A program made the position numbers and the translations under genes. Shown here one piece after another: positions 53,797 to 62,966 of a stretch of DNA of 64,000 bases. The stretch's first letter is position 1. Each line of letters begins with the position of its first letter. The stretch covers positions 1,784,501 to 1,848,500 of the forward strand of contig NZ_CP059449.1 in the NCBI RefSeq assembly GCF_022023855.1, given 5' to 3'. Under the pieces are notes generated by a model that was not told the DNA's origin, ran no database searches, and was given only the letters and a program-made list of their open reading frames with translations. The DNA is from Azospirillum brasilense. Its GTDB lineage: Bacteria; Pseudomonadota; Alphaproteobacteria; Azospirillales; Azospirillaceae.

Positions 53797-55689
53797 GTGC
53801 GGAGTCTTGAGCGGTATGTTCATGCCCTGATGGCCAACGCCGGCGACATCGTCGCCGTGCTGTCGTCGGACGGTCGGTTCATCGATGTGGGAGGCGCATG
53901 CCTTCGCGTGCTTGGCACCCCTCCGGAGGCGCTGCTGGGGACACCCGTGCTGGAACGCGTGCATCCGGACGACCGGGAGGAGGCTGTCCGGCGTCTCGCC
54001 CGCTGCGGCCATGGGGCATCCGTCGAGGACGGCGGTCCGTTCCTCTGCCGGGTGCGCCACGCGGCGGGCGGGTGGCGCCATATGGAGACGACGGCGTTCA
54101 ACCGGCCGGACGATCCCAAAGTCCGGGAAATCGTCATCCACGCCCGTGACGTGACCGACCGGGTGGAGACCGAACAGCGGCTGCGGGCGAGCGAAGCGCT
54201 CTACCAGACGCTGGCCCGCTCCGCCCCGGTCGGCATTTTCCAGACGGATCGGGACGGCGGCATTGTCTTCGCCAACCCGCGCTTTGCAGCCATTGCCGGG
54301 TTGTCTTCCGATGCCCTGTCCGGCCATGCCTGGCGTGCGTCGCTGCATCCGGACGACCGCAAGCGGTTGGAGGCGGATTGGGCCCAGGCCGTGGCAGCGG
54401 GGCTGCCGGTTTTGCTGAATCTGCGGTTCTGCGCGACCGACGGCACGGTTACCTTCGCCCTGTGTCAGGGCTCGCCGCTGACCGATGCGGACGGGCAGGT
54501 GCAGGGCTGCGTCGGCACGCTGACCGACATGACCGAATATGTGCGGACCGCCGATGCCCTGCTGATGGCGGAGGCCCGGACCAACGCCATCGTGGACGCC
54601 GCCGCCGATGCCATCGTCACCATGGACGGGGAGGGCATCGTCCACAGCTTCAACCCGGCGGCGGAGGCGATGTTCGGCATCCCGGCGGCGGACATGCTGT
54701 GGAGCCGGATCGACCGGCTGATCCCGGACATGGTTGGTCTGCTTCAGGATGGCGGGCTGGCCGTCTATCAGCCCGGCGGCGAAGCTCATGGCGCCGGAGC
54801 CGTACGGGAGGCCGTGGCGGTGCGGGGCGGTGACGGCGATCGCTTCCCCATCGAAGTGTCGGTGAGCGCGGTCGAGACGGGCGGGCGCCGCGTCTTCACC
54901 GGCATCATCCGCGACATCACCGCGCGCAAGCGGAGCGAAAGCGACCTGATCGCGGCAAAGGAAGCCGCCGAGTCGGCGGACCGCGCCAAATCGACCTTCC
55001 TCCAGGTTATGAGCCACGAACTGCGGACCCCGCTGAACGCGGTCATCGGCTTCGCCCAGGTGATCGAGATGCGGCTGCTCGGGACGGGGGAGGTCGACCG
55101 TTACATCGACTATGCCGGGTCGATCCGCCAGTCCGGCGAGCATCTGCTGGCGATCATCGACGACATCCTGGACATCACGACCATCGAGGCCGGCGGGCTG
55201 CGGCTGAACGAAACTCCCGTCGAACCGTCCGCCCTGGTGGGGGAGGCGCTGAACCTCGTCGCCATCCAGTCGGGCAAGCGGGGCGTGCCGATCCGCATCG
55301 ACCTGGAGGATGGCCTGCCGATGCTGTTCGGCGACGCGCTTCGCCTGCGGCAGGTGCTGGTGAACCTGCTGTCGAACGCCGTGAAATTCTCCAATCCCGG
55401 TGAAACCGCCGTCGTCCGCGCGCGCCGCGGGGGCGACGGCGGGGTCGAGCTGTCGGTGACGGACACCGGCATCGGCATCGCGGCGGAGGATCTGCCGACG
55501 GCGATGACTCCCTTCGCCCAGGTCGACCAGTCGATGGCGCGGCGCTACGAGGGAATGGGCCTTGGCCTGTCCATCTCGAAACGGCTGGTCGAGGCGCATG
55601 GCGGCACGCTGCGCATCGACAGCGCGCCGGGGCAGGGGACCACGGTGACCGTGGCCTTGCCGCCGAGCCGGAAAATGGCCGACGCATGA
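53797..55689 (+). CDS. cytoplasmic three-PAS histidine kinase
   Basis: This is a 630-residue sensor kinase with no membrane span. Three PAS domains lie at about residues 8-120, 130-250 and 260-385, and the HisKA domain has the phosphoacceptor His at about residue 407 in MSHELRTPLNAVIGF. The ATPase domain contains the N box NLLSNAVKFSNPGE, G1 VTDTGIGIAAEDL, and G2 GMGLGLSISKRLVEAHGG. The start GTG 53797 is preferred over a later Met. No response regulator is adjacent, so it is an orphan; the input is unknown. Confidence 0.88.
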   Translation: MRSLERYVHALMANAGDIVAVLSSDGRFIDVGGACLRVLGTPPEALLGTPVLERVHPDDREEAVRRLARCGHGASVEDGGPFLCRVRHAAGGWRHMETTAFNRPDDPKVREIVIHARDVTDRVETEQRLRASEALYQTLARSAPVGIFQTDRDGGIVFANPRFAAIAGLSSDALSGHAWRASLHPDDRKRLEADWAQAVAAGLPVLLNLRFCATDGTVTFALCQGSPLTDADGQVQGCVGTLTDMTEYVRTADALLMAEARTNAIVDAAADAIVTMDGEGIVHSFNPAAEAMFGIPAADMLWSRIDRLIPDMVGLLQDGGLAVYQPGGEAHGAGAVREAVAVRGGDGDRFPIEVSVSAVETGGRRVFTGIIRDITARKRSESDLIAAKEAAESADRAKSTFLQVMSHELRTPLNAVIGFAQVIEMRLLGTGEVDRYIDYAGSIRQSGEHLLAIIDDILDITTIEAGGLRLNETPVEPSALVGEALNLVAIQSGKRGVPIRIDLEDGLPMLFGDALRLRQVLVNLLSNAVKFSNPGETAVVRARRGGDGGVELSVTDTGIGIAAEDLPTAMTPFAQVDQSMARRYEGMGLGLSISKRLVEAHGGTLRIDSAPGQGTTVTVALPPSRKMADA

Positions 55690-55718
55690 CGGGAGCAGCG
55701 ACGGTTCGCTGCTAACGC

Positions 55719-55748
55719 AAAAACGGCGCCCCGGTGGTCCGGGGCGCC
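55719..55748 (-). terminator. terminator of the small heat-shock gene
   Basis: GGCGCCCCGG pairs perfectly with CCGGGGCGCC around a TGGT loop. Read on the minus strand it is followed by GTTTTTG, so it ends the leftward hsp20 transcript. Confidence 0.85.
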
Positions 55749-55787
55749 TTGTCGACGCGTGATGCGCTGCTGCGTGATGCCTTGCGG

Positions 55788-56249
55788 TTACGCAGCCTGC
55801 TGGGTCAGCGCGGGCTTCGCCGTGCCGGTGGTGCCGATCTGGATGGTCCGTGGCTTCATCGTTTCCGGCACCTCGCGCACCAGATCGATATGGAGCAGCC
55901 CGTTCAGCAGATTGGCGTTGCCCACCTTGATGAAGTCGGCAAGCTGAAAGCGGCGCTCGAAAGCGCGGCCGGCAATACCCCGGTAGAGGAATTGGCCGGT
56001 CTCCTGTTCCTTCTTAGCTTTCCCTGTGACCACCAGAGAGTTCTGCTGAGCGGTGATCTCCAGATCCTCCGGGCCAAAGCCGGCGACGGCCATGGTGATC
56101 CGGTAAGCATCGTCGCCCGTCTTCTCGATGTTGTAGGGCGGGTAGGACGCGGCGGCCTCGTCGCCGGTCATCGCGTTCTCCAAGAGACGCGAGAGGCGGT
56201 CGAACCCGACGGTCGAACGGAACAGGGGCGAAAGGTCGTAGGAGCGCAT
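55788..56249 (-). CDS. small heat-shock protein, Hsp20/IbpA type
   Basis: This 153-residue chaperone holds unfolded proteins for refolding by ClpB/DnaK. The alpha-crystallin domain spans about residues 36-130, with YNIEKTGDDAYRITMAVAGF, PEDLEITAQQNSLVVTGKAK and a C-terminal IXI-like tail RTIQIGTTG. It resembles the IbpA class. ATG 56249 has GGAGGAT six bases upstream, and a ROSE-like leader lies immediately upstream. Confidence 0.9.
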   Translation of the reverse strand: MRSYDLSPLFRSTVGFDRLSRLLENAMTGDEAAASYPPYNIEKTGDDAYRITMAVAGFGPEDLEITAQQNSLVVTGKAKKEQETGQFLYRGIAGRAFERRFQLADFIKVGNANLLNGLLHIDLVREVPETMKPRTIQIGTTGTAKPALTQQAA

Positions 56250-56310
56250 GACATATCCTCCAAAAGAGCGATACAGCGATCGGGGACCACGATCATCGTC
56301 GGTCCCTCGG
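56250..56310 (-). promoter_or_regulatory. possible ROSE-type RNA thermometer
   Basis: The minus-strand leader contains the 18-base segment ATCGCTCTTTTGGAGGAT at 56255-56272, in which a UCGCU motif lies opposite the GGAGGAU ribosome site. This is the arrangement used by ROSE elements to hide the ribosome site at low temperature. A second hairpin GGGACC/GGTCCC at 56283-56306 lies upstream. The match is to the published ROSE logic I recall; folding was not computed. Confidence 0.6.
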
Positions 56311-56528
56311 CTTGCGGATCCGGCGAACCCCAGCTGGGCGTCCACCGATACCGCGACAGATAAGCGAGCGACTTGCCCGTTCAAGAGGACGCTTTTCGAA
56401 AATCACCGGACCGCGCCGTCTCCGGCCACAAGGCGGAAGGCGGGGGTCCACATCCACAAACCGATTGTTAATCAGTTGCGGCGAGGCTCGGAATCGGGCC
56501 ATCCGGCCGCGGGAGGGGTACGGCCGTG

Positions 56529-56936
56529 ATGGAAACACCGACCTTCTTCAACGGAACTTATGATGAGACGATGGCGCTGTTGATCGAGGCGCGCAATTAC
56601 ATCGCCTATCATGATGCCGCCAGCCATCGGGCGCTGCCGCCCCATGTCCGGCTTCAGATCTCGTACGAATCGATGCGGGTGACCAGCCGTCTGACCCAGG
56701 TCATGGCTTGGCTGCTGGCGCAGAAGGCCGTGCATGCCGGGGAAATGACCCGCGAGCAGGCGGCGAGCGACGATTTCGCTCTGTCGGGAGGGGACATCTG
56801 CACCGATCCCTCCGGCCCCGACAACGAGCAGCTTCCGGAAGGCCTGCGCAGCCTTCTGGAGCGCAGCCACCAGCTCTACATGCGCGTCGCCCGGCTGGAC
56901 GAACGCGCCCGCGACGCGGTGGCTCTGGCCGGCTGA
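56529..56936 (+). CDS. rcdA: RcdA/DUF1465-family adaptor for CtrA degradation
   Basis: This 135-residue protein belongs to DUF1465 and resembles Caulobacter RcdA, the ClpXP adaptor that delivers CtrA for destruction at the cell-cycle transition. The conserved segments are YESMRVTSRLTQVMAWLLAQ, AVHAGEMTREQA and LPEGLRSLLERSHQLYMRVA. Start ATG 56529 (GTG 56526 would add one residue) after GGGAGGGG. It lies in the classic order with rpmE and an ABC exporter. The adaptor role in this organism is inferred from homology. Confidence 0.85.
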   Translation: METPTFFNGTYDETMALLIEARNYIAYHDAASHRALPPHVRLQISYESMRVTSRLTQVMAWLLAQKAVHAGEMTREQAASDDFALSGGDICTDPSGPDNEQLPEGLRSLLERSHQLYMRVARLDERARDAVALAG

Positions 56937-56963
56937 CGGCCAGCTTTCTCAAAAGCGGCAAAC

Positions 56964-57005
56964 GCGAAAAGGGCGCCCGGCGAACCGGACGCCCCTTTTC
57001 GTTTT
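56964..57005. terminator. convergent terminator between rcdA and rpmE
   Basis: CGAAAAGGGCGCCCGG pairs with CCGGACGCCCCTTTTCG (one bulge) and is followed by GTTTT; both strands have T tracts. It can end rcdA (rightward) and rpmE (leftward). Confidence 0.85.
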
Positions 57006-57019
57006 GCGGACGAAGAAGA

Positions 57020-57244
57020 TTACTTCTTCAGGCCGAAGCTCGCGAAGCGCTTGTTGAACTTGGCGATCTGGCCGCCCGTGTCCAGCAGCTTCTGCACGCC
57101 GGTCCAAGCCGGGTGCGACTTCGGGTCGATGTCGAGGCGCAGCGTATCGCCCGGCTTGCCCATCGTGGAGCGGGTCTTGAACGTGCTGCCGTCGGTCATC
57201 ACCACGTTGATCTCGTGGTAGTCGGGATGGATATCAGTCTTCAT
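57020..57244 (-). CDS. rpmE: 50S ribosomal protein L31, zinc-free type
   Basis: L31 (74 residues) forms a bridge to the 30S subunit. The start ATG 57244 gives [20 protein letters not shown]. None of the four usual zinc Cys residues is present, so this is a C-minus L31. It is separated from other ribosomal genes and lies between rcdA and the ABC exporter, a synteny common in Alphaproteobacteria. Confidence 0.96.
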   Translation of the reverse strand: MKTDIHPDYHEINVVMTDGSTFKTRSTMGKPGDTLRLDIDPKSHPAWTGVQKLLDTGGQIAKFNKRFASFGLKK

Positions 57245-57582
57245 GGCCGGGGTTCCTGCAAAGCGAGCGCGGTCTATAGCAAAGCATGCGGCATGATGCA
57301 ACCGCGTTCCTGCGCCGGAAAGGCGGGTGGTTCTGAACCACCGCCGCTTCGCTGTGCAACCCCCATCCTTCACCGTGGAGACACCGGGGCACAGAGGATT
57401 CGAGCGCTTTCGGAAGGCGTCGGCCGCGGCGGGATCTCCGCGTCTTCGTGACTGTATGGTTCAAACGTGTGGCCACACCATACCTTGTTCATAGGCCCAC
57501 CCCTTGCTATATGCCGGGTTTGCCCCCCGTGCACCGCCTGCACATCGTCCTGCCGCGCCCGTCCTGCCGCTGGGGAGCCCCG

Positions 57583-59415
57583 GTGTCCCGTCATTCCTCG
57601 AAGTCCGATCCGGTGTCCGAAGGGGCGCCTTCCTCCGCGGCGCGCCGCCGCAACCTGTCGCCGCTGCGCCGGCTGTTTCCCTTCCTGTGGCCATACCGGC
57701 TGCAAATCCTGGGTGCCATGCTGGCCCTGACCGTGGCCGCCGGGACCGTCCTGGGGCTGGGGCAGGGGATGCGCGTCCTGGTGGACCAGGGCTTCGTCGC
57801 GGGCGATTCGGCGCTGCTCGACCGGGCGCTCCTGGTTCTGCTGGTGGTCATTGTGCTGATGGCCGCCTCGACCTTCGGCCGCTTCTATCTGGTGAGCTGG
57901 ATCGGCGAGCGGGTGGTGGCCGACATCCGCCGCGCCGTCTACAGCCATGTGGTGAAGCTCTCCCCCGGCTTCTTCGAGACCACCAAGACCGGCGAGATCC
58001 TGACGCGCCTGACCACCGACACCGAGGTGCTTCAGACCGTGGTCGGCTCCTCCGTCTCGATTGCGCTGCGCAACACGCTGATGTTCGTGGGCGGCACGGC
58101 GATGCTGCTGGTGACCTCGCCGAAGCTGGCCGGGCTGGTGTTCCTGGGCGTGCCGGTGGTCATTCTGCCGATCATCATTTTGGGGCGGCGGGTGCGCGCC
58201 CTGTCGCGGGCCAGCCAGGACAAGATCGCCGACCTCGGCTCCTTCGTCGAGGAGACGCTGGGCGCCATCCGCACGATGCAGGCCTACACGCACGAGACCA
58301 TCGACCGCAGCCTGTTCGGGGCGCGGGTGGAGGACGCCTTCACCACCGCCCGGCGGCGGGTGACGGTGCGGGCCATCATGACGATGATCGTCATCGTGCT
58401 GGTGTTCGGCTCCGTCGGCCTCATCCTGTGGATCGGCGGGCACGACGTGCTGGCCGGCCGGCTGTCGGTGGGGCAGCTTTCGGCCTTCGTCATCTATTCT
58501 GTGGTCGTCGCCGGTTCGGTGGGGGCGATCAGCGAGGTGGCCGGCGACCTTCAGCGCGCCGCCGGCGCCACGGAGCGGCTGTTCGACCTGCTCGACACCG
58601 AGCCGGAGATCCGCGCTCCGGTCAACCCGCGCGCGCTGCCGGAACCGACGCAGGGTGCGCTGTCGTTCCGCGACGTGCGTTTCCATTACCCGTCGCGCCC
58701 GGACTGGGCGGCGCTGAAGGAATTCTCCCTGGAGATCGAGCCGGGCGAGACGGTGGCCCTGGTCGGCCCGTCGGGCTCCGGCAAATCCACGGTGTTCCAG
58801 CTTCTGCTGCGCTTCTACGATCCGCAGGCCGGAGCGGTCACCCTGGACGGGGTGGACGTCCGCGATGCCGACCCGGTGGAGGTGCGGCGGCGGCTCGGCC
58901 TCGTGGCGCAGGACCCGGTGGTCTTCTCCGCCAACGCCTGGGAGAACATCCGCTACGGGCGTCCGGACGCCAGCGACGCCGAGGTGCTCGCTGCCGCCGA
59001 GGCGGCCCACGCGCTGGAGTTCCTGCAGGCGTTGCCGGAGGGGCTGGACACTTTCCTGGGCGAGAAGGGCGTGCGGTTGTCGGGCGGCCAGCGCCAGCGC
59101 CTGTCCATCGCGCGGGCCATCCTGCGCGACCCGCCGGTGCTGTTGCTCGACGAGGCGACCAGCGCGCTCGACGCGGAGAGCGAGCGCATGGTCCAGGACG
59201 CGCTGGACAAGCTGATGACCCGGCGCACAACGATCATCATCGCTCACCGGCTGGCGACCGTCCTGAACGCCGACCGGATCGTGGTGATGGAGCAGGGGCG
59301 CGTCGTCGCCACCGGGCGCCATGCCGATCTGGTCCGCGAGGGTGGCCTCTACGCCCGCCTCGCGGCGCTCCAGTTCGACCGTGCGGCGGACGAGGCCGGG
59401 CTGGTCGGGAGCTGA
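57583..59415 (+). CDS. ABC exporter, MsbA-like half-transporter
   Basis: This is a 610-residue half-transporter with a fused six-span membrane domain (about 30-330) and a C-terminal ATPase. Walker A is GPSGSGKST, the signature LSGGQRQRLSIARAI and Walker B LLLDEATSALD. Start GTG 57583 has GGGGAG seven bases upstream; an ATG at 57511 adds 24 residues. It resembles MsbA or lipid/drug exporters. The rpmE-ABC arrangement is a conserved neighbourhood, but the substrate is unproven. Confidence 0.87.
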   Translation: MSRHSSKSDPVSEGAPSSAARRRNLSPLRRLFPFLWPYRLQILGAMLALTVAAGTVLGLGQGMRVLVDQGFVAGDSALLDRALLVLLVVIVLMAASTFGRFYLVSWIGERVVADIRRAVYSHVVKLSPGFFETTKTGEILTRLTTDTEVLQTVVGSSVSIALRNTLMFVGGTAMLLVTSPKLAGLVFLGVPVVILPIIILGRRVRALSRASQDKIADLGSFVEETLGAIRTMQAYTHETIDRSLFGARVEDAFTTARRRVTVRAIMTMIVIVLVFGSVGLILWIGGHDVLAGRLSVGQLSAFVIYSVVVAGSVGAISEVAGDLQRAAGATERLFDLLDTEPEIRAPVNPRALPEPTQGALSFRDVRFHYPSRPDWAALKEFSLEIEPGETVALVGPSGSGKSTVFQLLLRFYDPQAGAVTLDGVDVRDADPVEVRRRLGLVAQDPVVFSANAWENIRYGRPDASDAEVLAAAEAAHALEFLQALPEGLDTFLGEKGVRLSGGQRQRLSIARAILRDPPVLLLDEATSALDAESERMVQDALDKLMTRRTTIIIAHRLATVLNADRIVVMEQGRVVATGRHADLVREGGLYARLAALQFDRAADEAGLVGS

Positions 59416-59479
59416 GAAGCCCGCCGCCGTTCGGGCGCCGGGTGCGGAACCCGTACGCGCTTGCGGCGGTTGTCGGGCC

Positions 59480-60277
59480 ATGTCCACCGACACGACTCCT
59501 CTTCCTTCACCGGCACGGGCGGCAGCGGGGTTCCCCTGGGCGGGGTATCTGCTGGGTTTCGCGCTGGGCGGCTTCTTCGACGGAATCCTGCTGCATCAGG
59601 TGCTGCAATGGCATCACCTGCTGTCGGCGGTCGAGTCCTCCGCCGTGCAGGACATCCGCGTGCAGATTCTGGCGGACGGTCTGTTCCACGCGGCGATGTA
59701 CGTCGTCGCGGCGGGCGGCCTGTGGCTGCTGTGGCGGAGCCGGCGCCGCTTCGCCGAGCCGGGGGAGGACCGCCTGCTGTTCGCCAACGCGCTGATCGGG
59801 TTCGGCGTCTGGCACATCCTCGACGGTGTTCTCTCCCATTGGCTCCTCGGCATCCACCGCATCCGCATGGACTCGGCGAATCCCCTTCTCTGGGACCTGC
59901 TGTGGTTCGTCGTCTTCGGCGTCGCCGTCGCCGCGGCGGGCTGGCGATTGCGGCGCAACGGGGGAGGAGGCAGCGGTGGCCGCACCGCACCGGTCGCCCT
60001 GACGCTGGCGGTTCTGATCGCCGGGCCGGTCGCCGCCCTGCCGCCGCCGGGCGTGACGACGGTCATGGTGCTGTTCCAACCCGGCACGACGGCGCCGGAC
60101 GTGTTCGCCGCCGTGGCGGCGGTGGACGGGCGGCCGGTCTGGCAGGACCCTTCCGGCCAGCTCTGGGCCATTGACCTGGGTGAGGAGGGCAATCCGACCG
60201 CGCTGTACCGGCACGGCGCCCTGCTGGTCAGCAACACGCTGCTGCCGACCGGCTGCCTCGACTGGTTCCGGACCTGA
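59480..60277 (+). CDS. DUF2243-family membrane protein with C-terminal extension
   Basis: This 265-residue protein belongs to DUF2243 (membrane). The core segment GYLLGFALGGFFDGILLHQV and QWHHLLSAVESSAVQDIRVQ is typical, with four or five membrane spans through about residue 160. After a Gly-rich linker, an extra ~100-residue part (PVALTLAVLIAGPVAALPPP and GTTAPDVFAAVAAVDG) contains one more hydrophobic segment that could be a second membrane span or a signal-like anchor, making the protein longer than usual. Function unknown. Confidence 0.75.
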   Translation: MSTDTTPLPSPARAAAGFPWAGYLLGFALGGFFDGILLHQVLQWHHLLSAVESSAVQDIRVQILADGLFHAAMYVVAAGGLWLLWRSRRRFAEPGEDRLLFANALIGFGVWHILDGVLSHWLLGIHRIRMDSANPLLWDLLWFVVFGVAVAAAGWRLRRNGGGGSGGRTAPVALTLAVLIAGPVAALPPPGVTTVMVLFQPGTTAPDVFAAVAAVDGRPVWQDPSGQLWAIDLGEEGNPTALYRHGALLVSNTLLPTGCLDWFRT

Positions 60278-60292
60278 CGTTCTGCTCGTCCG

Positions 60293-61819
60293 TCACGCCA
60301 CGCTGAGGCGGCGCAGCGTCGGCAGCCGCAGGCGGGTGAAACGGTCGAACCGGACGCGCAGTTCCCCCATATTCGCCTCCTCCCCGTCGAGCCGGGTGCC
60401 GTCGCGTGACAGGGCGAGCCCATCCGCCGACAGCGCTTCCCAAGCGGTCGCCGCGGGGTCGGTGCTGTTGCGCCGGGCCAGCAGGAACAGCGCCTCCAGC
60501 CGCGACACCGCGACCCCGGAGCCGAGAACGGGGGACGCCAGCGTGCCCAGCGTGTCGTCGCGGCGGCTGCGCTCCAGTATGGTGGCGTTGAAGCGGTCGG
60601 CCTGGAGTGCGCGCGCCGCCTGACCGGCCTCGGGCAGGGCGGGCGCCACCAGCGCCAGGCTGGTCAGGATCATCAGGGCGCGCAGCACGGCCTCCTCGCC
60701 GTGGCGGGCGAGGGTGGGGAGGGCGGCCAACTCCGCCAGCGTGGGCGTGCCGGCGGCCAGCGCCTCGGCCAGCGGACCGTGCAGGTCCTGCGGCAGGGGC
60801 ACGCGCCCGACCGGAGCCAGAACCACCTCCGGCAGATCGTCGGCAGGCACCAGAAGGGAGAAGCGGGTCGCGCGCAGCCGGTCCCGCCGTTCCGCCACGG
60901 TGAGCCGCTCCGCACCCTTCACGAACAGGTCGCGGCGGAAAGCACGGTTGGTCAGCAGGTCGCGCAAGGTCTCGCGGTAGGCCGGGTCGCGCGCCTCGGC
61001 CAGCAGAGACAGGGCGTCCGGCGGCAGGGACAGCTCGTCCATCTGCTCCATCGGGACGGCGGGGCCGGCGAAGTCCAGCTTGGCCGCAGCCAGTTCCCGC
61101 GCCACGTCGGCGTGGTAGAAGGCCGTCCAGTCGCGGTTCAGATATTCATGGGCGATGTAGTTGGGCGACTTGCGCTTCAGCGAATCCAGCCGCGCCGGCA
61201 GCGCGTCGGCCTGGGCGAACCATCCGGCGTTGAGGGCGGTGAGGCGGCTGGCGAAAGCCACGGCCTCCTCGATCCGCTCCGGCAGCGGGCCGGTGCGGTC
61301 GGCGCAATGCTCGACCAGGACGCGGCGCAGCGGCATGTAGGCGAGCGTGCCGGGCAGGGCGTTGTAGCTGACGAAGACCAGCCCGCCGGGCTTCAGCCGC
61401 CGCTTCAGCAACTCCACCAGGATCGCCCGGTTCTCCGCGCTGACCCAGGACCAGACGCCGTGCAGCGTCACGATGTCCAGGTCCTTGACCCCATCCTGGG
61501 CGTACTCGGCGAAGCTCTCCTCCCGGAAGGCGGCGTTGCCCAGCCCGGCCTCGGCGGCGAGGCGCTGGGCGCCGGCGATGTGGCCGGGGTTGAAGTCCAC
61601 CGCCTCGAACCGGGCGTCCGGATGGCAGCCCGCCAGAACGGCGCTGCTCACCCCGTGGCCGCAGCCGATCTCCGCGCAGGCGAAGGACCCCGCGAGGTCC
61701 ATCGTGGGTCGCCAGCCGCGTAGGGTCAGCGCGAAGGACAGCAGCGCCGGCGACAGTTCCCGATAGAAGGCGTGGATGTAGCCGATCCCGCCCACATAGC
61801 CCTCGGTCCAGCCCTGCAT
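60293..61819 (-). CDS. class I SAM methyltransferase with regulatory domain
   Basis: This is a 508-residue protein. Residues about 30-210 form a SAM-dependent methyltransferase with motif I AEIGCGHGVSSAVLAGCHPD, VDFNPGHIAGAQRLAAE and DIVTLHGVWSWVS. The C-terminal half is the methyltransferase regulatory-domain type (KRKSPNYIAHEYLNRDWTAF, then Leu-rich helices). Start ATG 61819 follows AAGGAG by eight bases; a GTG at 61828 is also possible. The substrate is unknown. Confidence 0.82.
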   Translation of the reverse strand: MQGWTEGYVGGIGYIHAFYRELSPALLSFALTLRGWRPTMDLAGSFACAEIGCGHGVSSAVLAGCHPDARFEAVDFNPGHIAGAQRLAAEAGLGNAAFREESFAEYAQDGVKDLDIVTLHGVWSWVSAENRAILVELLKRRLKPGGLVFVSYNALPGTLAYMPLRRVLVEHCADRTGPLPERIEEAVAFASRLTALNAGWFAQADALPARLDSLKRKSPNYIAHEYLNRDWTAFYHADVARELAAAKLDFAGPAVPMEQMDELSLPPDALSLLAEARDPAYRETLRDLLTNRAFRRDLFVKGAERLTVAERRDRLRATRFSLLVPADDLPEVVLAPVGRVPLPQDLHGPLAEALAAGTPTLAELAALPTLARHGEEAVLRALMILTSLALVAPALPEAGQAARALQADRFNATILERSRRDDTLGTLASPVLGSGVAVSRLEALFLLARRNSTDPAATAWEALSADGLALSRDGTRLDGEEANMGELRVRFDRFTRLRLPTLRRLSVA

Positions 61820-61968
61820 CGTCTCCACTCCTTCCGTCCGCTGGGGAAGGGTGATAGCGCCGGGCTTGGCCGGCTGTCAAAGAAGGCGGCCAAAAAGGCG
61901 GCCGGGAAGGGTGTGTGCGGAGCCGGAACGAGCCTTGTCAAAAAAATGCGATCCTATCCATTTTGATA

Positions 61969-61997
61969 TCGACAAGCCCAAGACCCTTCGTTATAAA
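61969..61997 (+). promoter_or_regulatory. sigma-70-type promoter upstream of tRNA-Lys
   Basis: TCGACA at 61969-61974, an exact 17-base spacer, then TATAAA at 61992-61997. The tRNA begins 116 bases later, so the primary transcript has a long leader containing a CCGGCC/GGCCGG stem. Confidence 0.65.
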
Positions 61998-62112
61998 CCG
62001 CGCCACACCGGCCGGGACGACGGCTTGGCCGGACAGGAACCCTAGTCGATACGGTCAGGCATCCCCTGACGCAGAGACAAAGGCTCCGGTGCCGGTGTGA
62101 ACGAGAAGTGAT

Positions 62113-62188
<76 letters not shown>

Positions 62189-62276
62189 TTCCCAAGACAA
62201 CGGCACGACAGCGACGCACACATAAAACGGCTGCCCTCGGGTGGCCTTTTGTGCGTTTGCGGCTCCGCTTGCGCCG

Positions 62277-62732
62277 TCACTCCGGAGCGGTGCCGGGGCG
62301 GCGGGGGACGAGCAGATTCGCGGTCATCTGCTGAACTATCTCGCCGTCCTGGTTGAGGGTGGTGGTGCGCACGCGGGCGATGCCGCGGTCGGGGCGCTTG
62401 GCCGACACGCGGACCTCCAGAATCTCGCTCTCGATGCGCAGCACGTCACCGGGGCGGGTGGGCTTGGGCCAGCGGACGTCCTCCACTCCCATCCCGACGA
62501 AGCCGCCGGCGAGCGCGCCGTTTCCCGTGACGATCATCCGCATGGTCAGCCCGGCGGTGTGCCAGCCGCTGGCCGCCAGCCCGCCGAAGACGCTGTCCCG
62601 CGCCGCATCGGGGTCGAGGTGGAAGGGCTGCGGGTCGAACTGTCGTGCGAAGGCGACGATGTCTTCCTCCGTCACGGTCACCGGGCCGCCGGTGAAATGG
62701 TCGCCGGTGTTCAGGTCGTCAAGATAGCGCAT
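62277..62732 (-). CDS. MaoC-family dehydratase
   Basis: This 151-residue hot-dog-fold enzyme belongs to the MaoC/enoyl-hydratase family. VTVTEEDIVAFARQFDPQPFH is the N-terminal family block, with the catalytic pair in DPQPFHLD and conserved SGWHTAGLTMRM. MaoC proteins hydrate enoyl-CoA, often for polyhydroxyalkanoate or fatty-acid pathways. ATG 62732. It is adjacent to tRNA-Lys and not in an obvious operon. Confidence 0.85.
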   Translation of the reverse strand: MRYLDDLNTGDHFTGGPVTVTEEDIVAFARQFDPQPFHLDPDAARDSVFGGLAASGWHTAGLTMRMIVTGNGALAGGFVGMGVEDVRWPKPTRPGDVLRIESEILEVRVSAKRPDRGIARVRTTTLNQDGEIVQQMTANLLVPRRPGTAPE

Positions 62733-62904
62733 CGGTCGGTGAACTCCCGTGGCCGGTTGTCTCGCCGCTTTGCGTTAATCTTTGCTGGGCGGGAACGAAA
62801 GCGATACCTGCCACGTAAAAATTGCAAAGCAGCCGGGACGCAAAGTGTCAGGGCCGAAAAGGCCTATCTGGAAAATGCCTGCCGGGAAAGCGCCGGGACA
62901 CAAA

Positions 62905-62936
62905 ACAACGACGCCGCAGGGCGGGCCTGCGGCGGT
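62905..62936 (-). terminator. terminator of sciP
   Basis: CGCCGCAGG pairs with CCTGCGGCG around GCGGG, and on the minus strand this is followed by TCGTTGTTTTG. It lies 31 bases past the sciP stop. Confidence 0.75.
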
Positions 62937-62966
62937 CTGGTCCGGTCGGACGGCGAGCGAGGGCGC

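Noticed and set aside
57504..59795. A 763-codon frame overlapping the ABC exporter in another frame.
   Set aside because: The in-frame GTG 57583 reading gives a complete ABC exporter with all motifs; the other frame is Arg/Gly-rich and has none.
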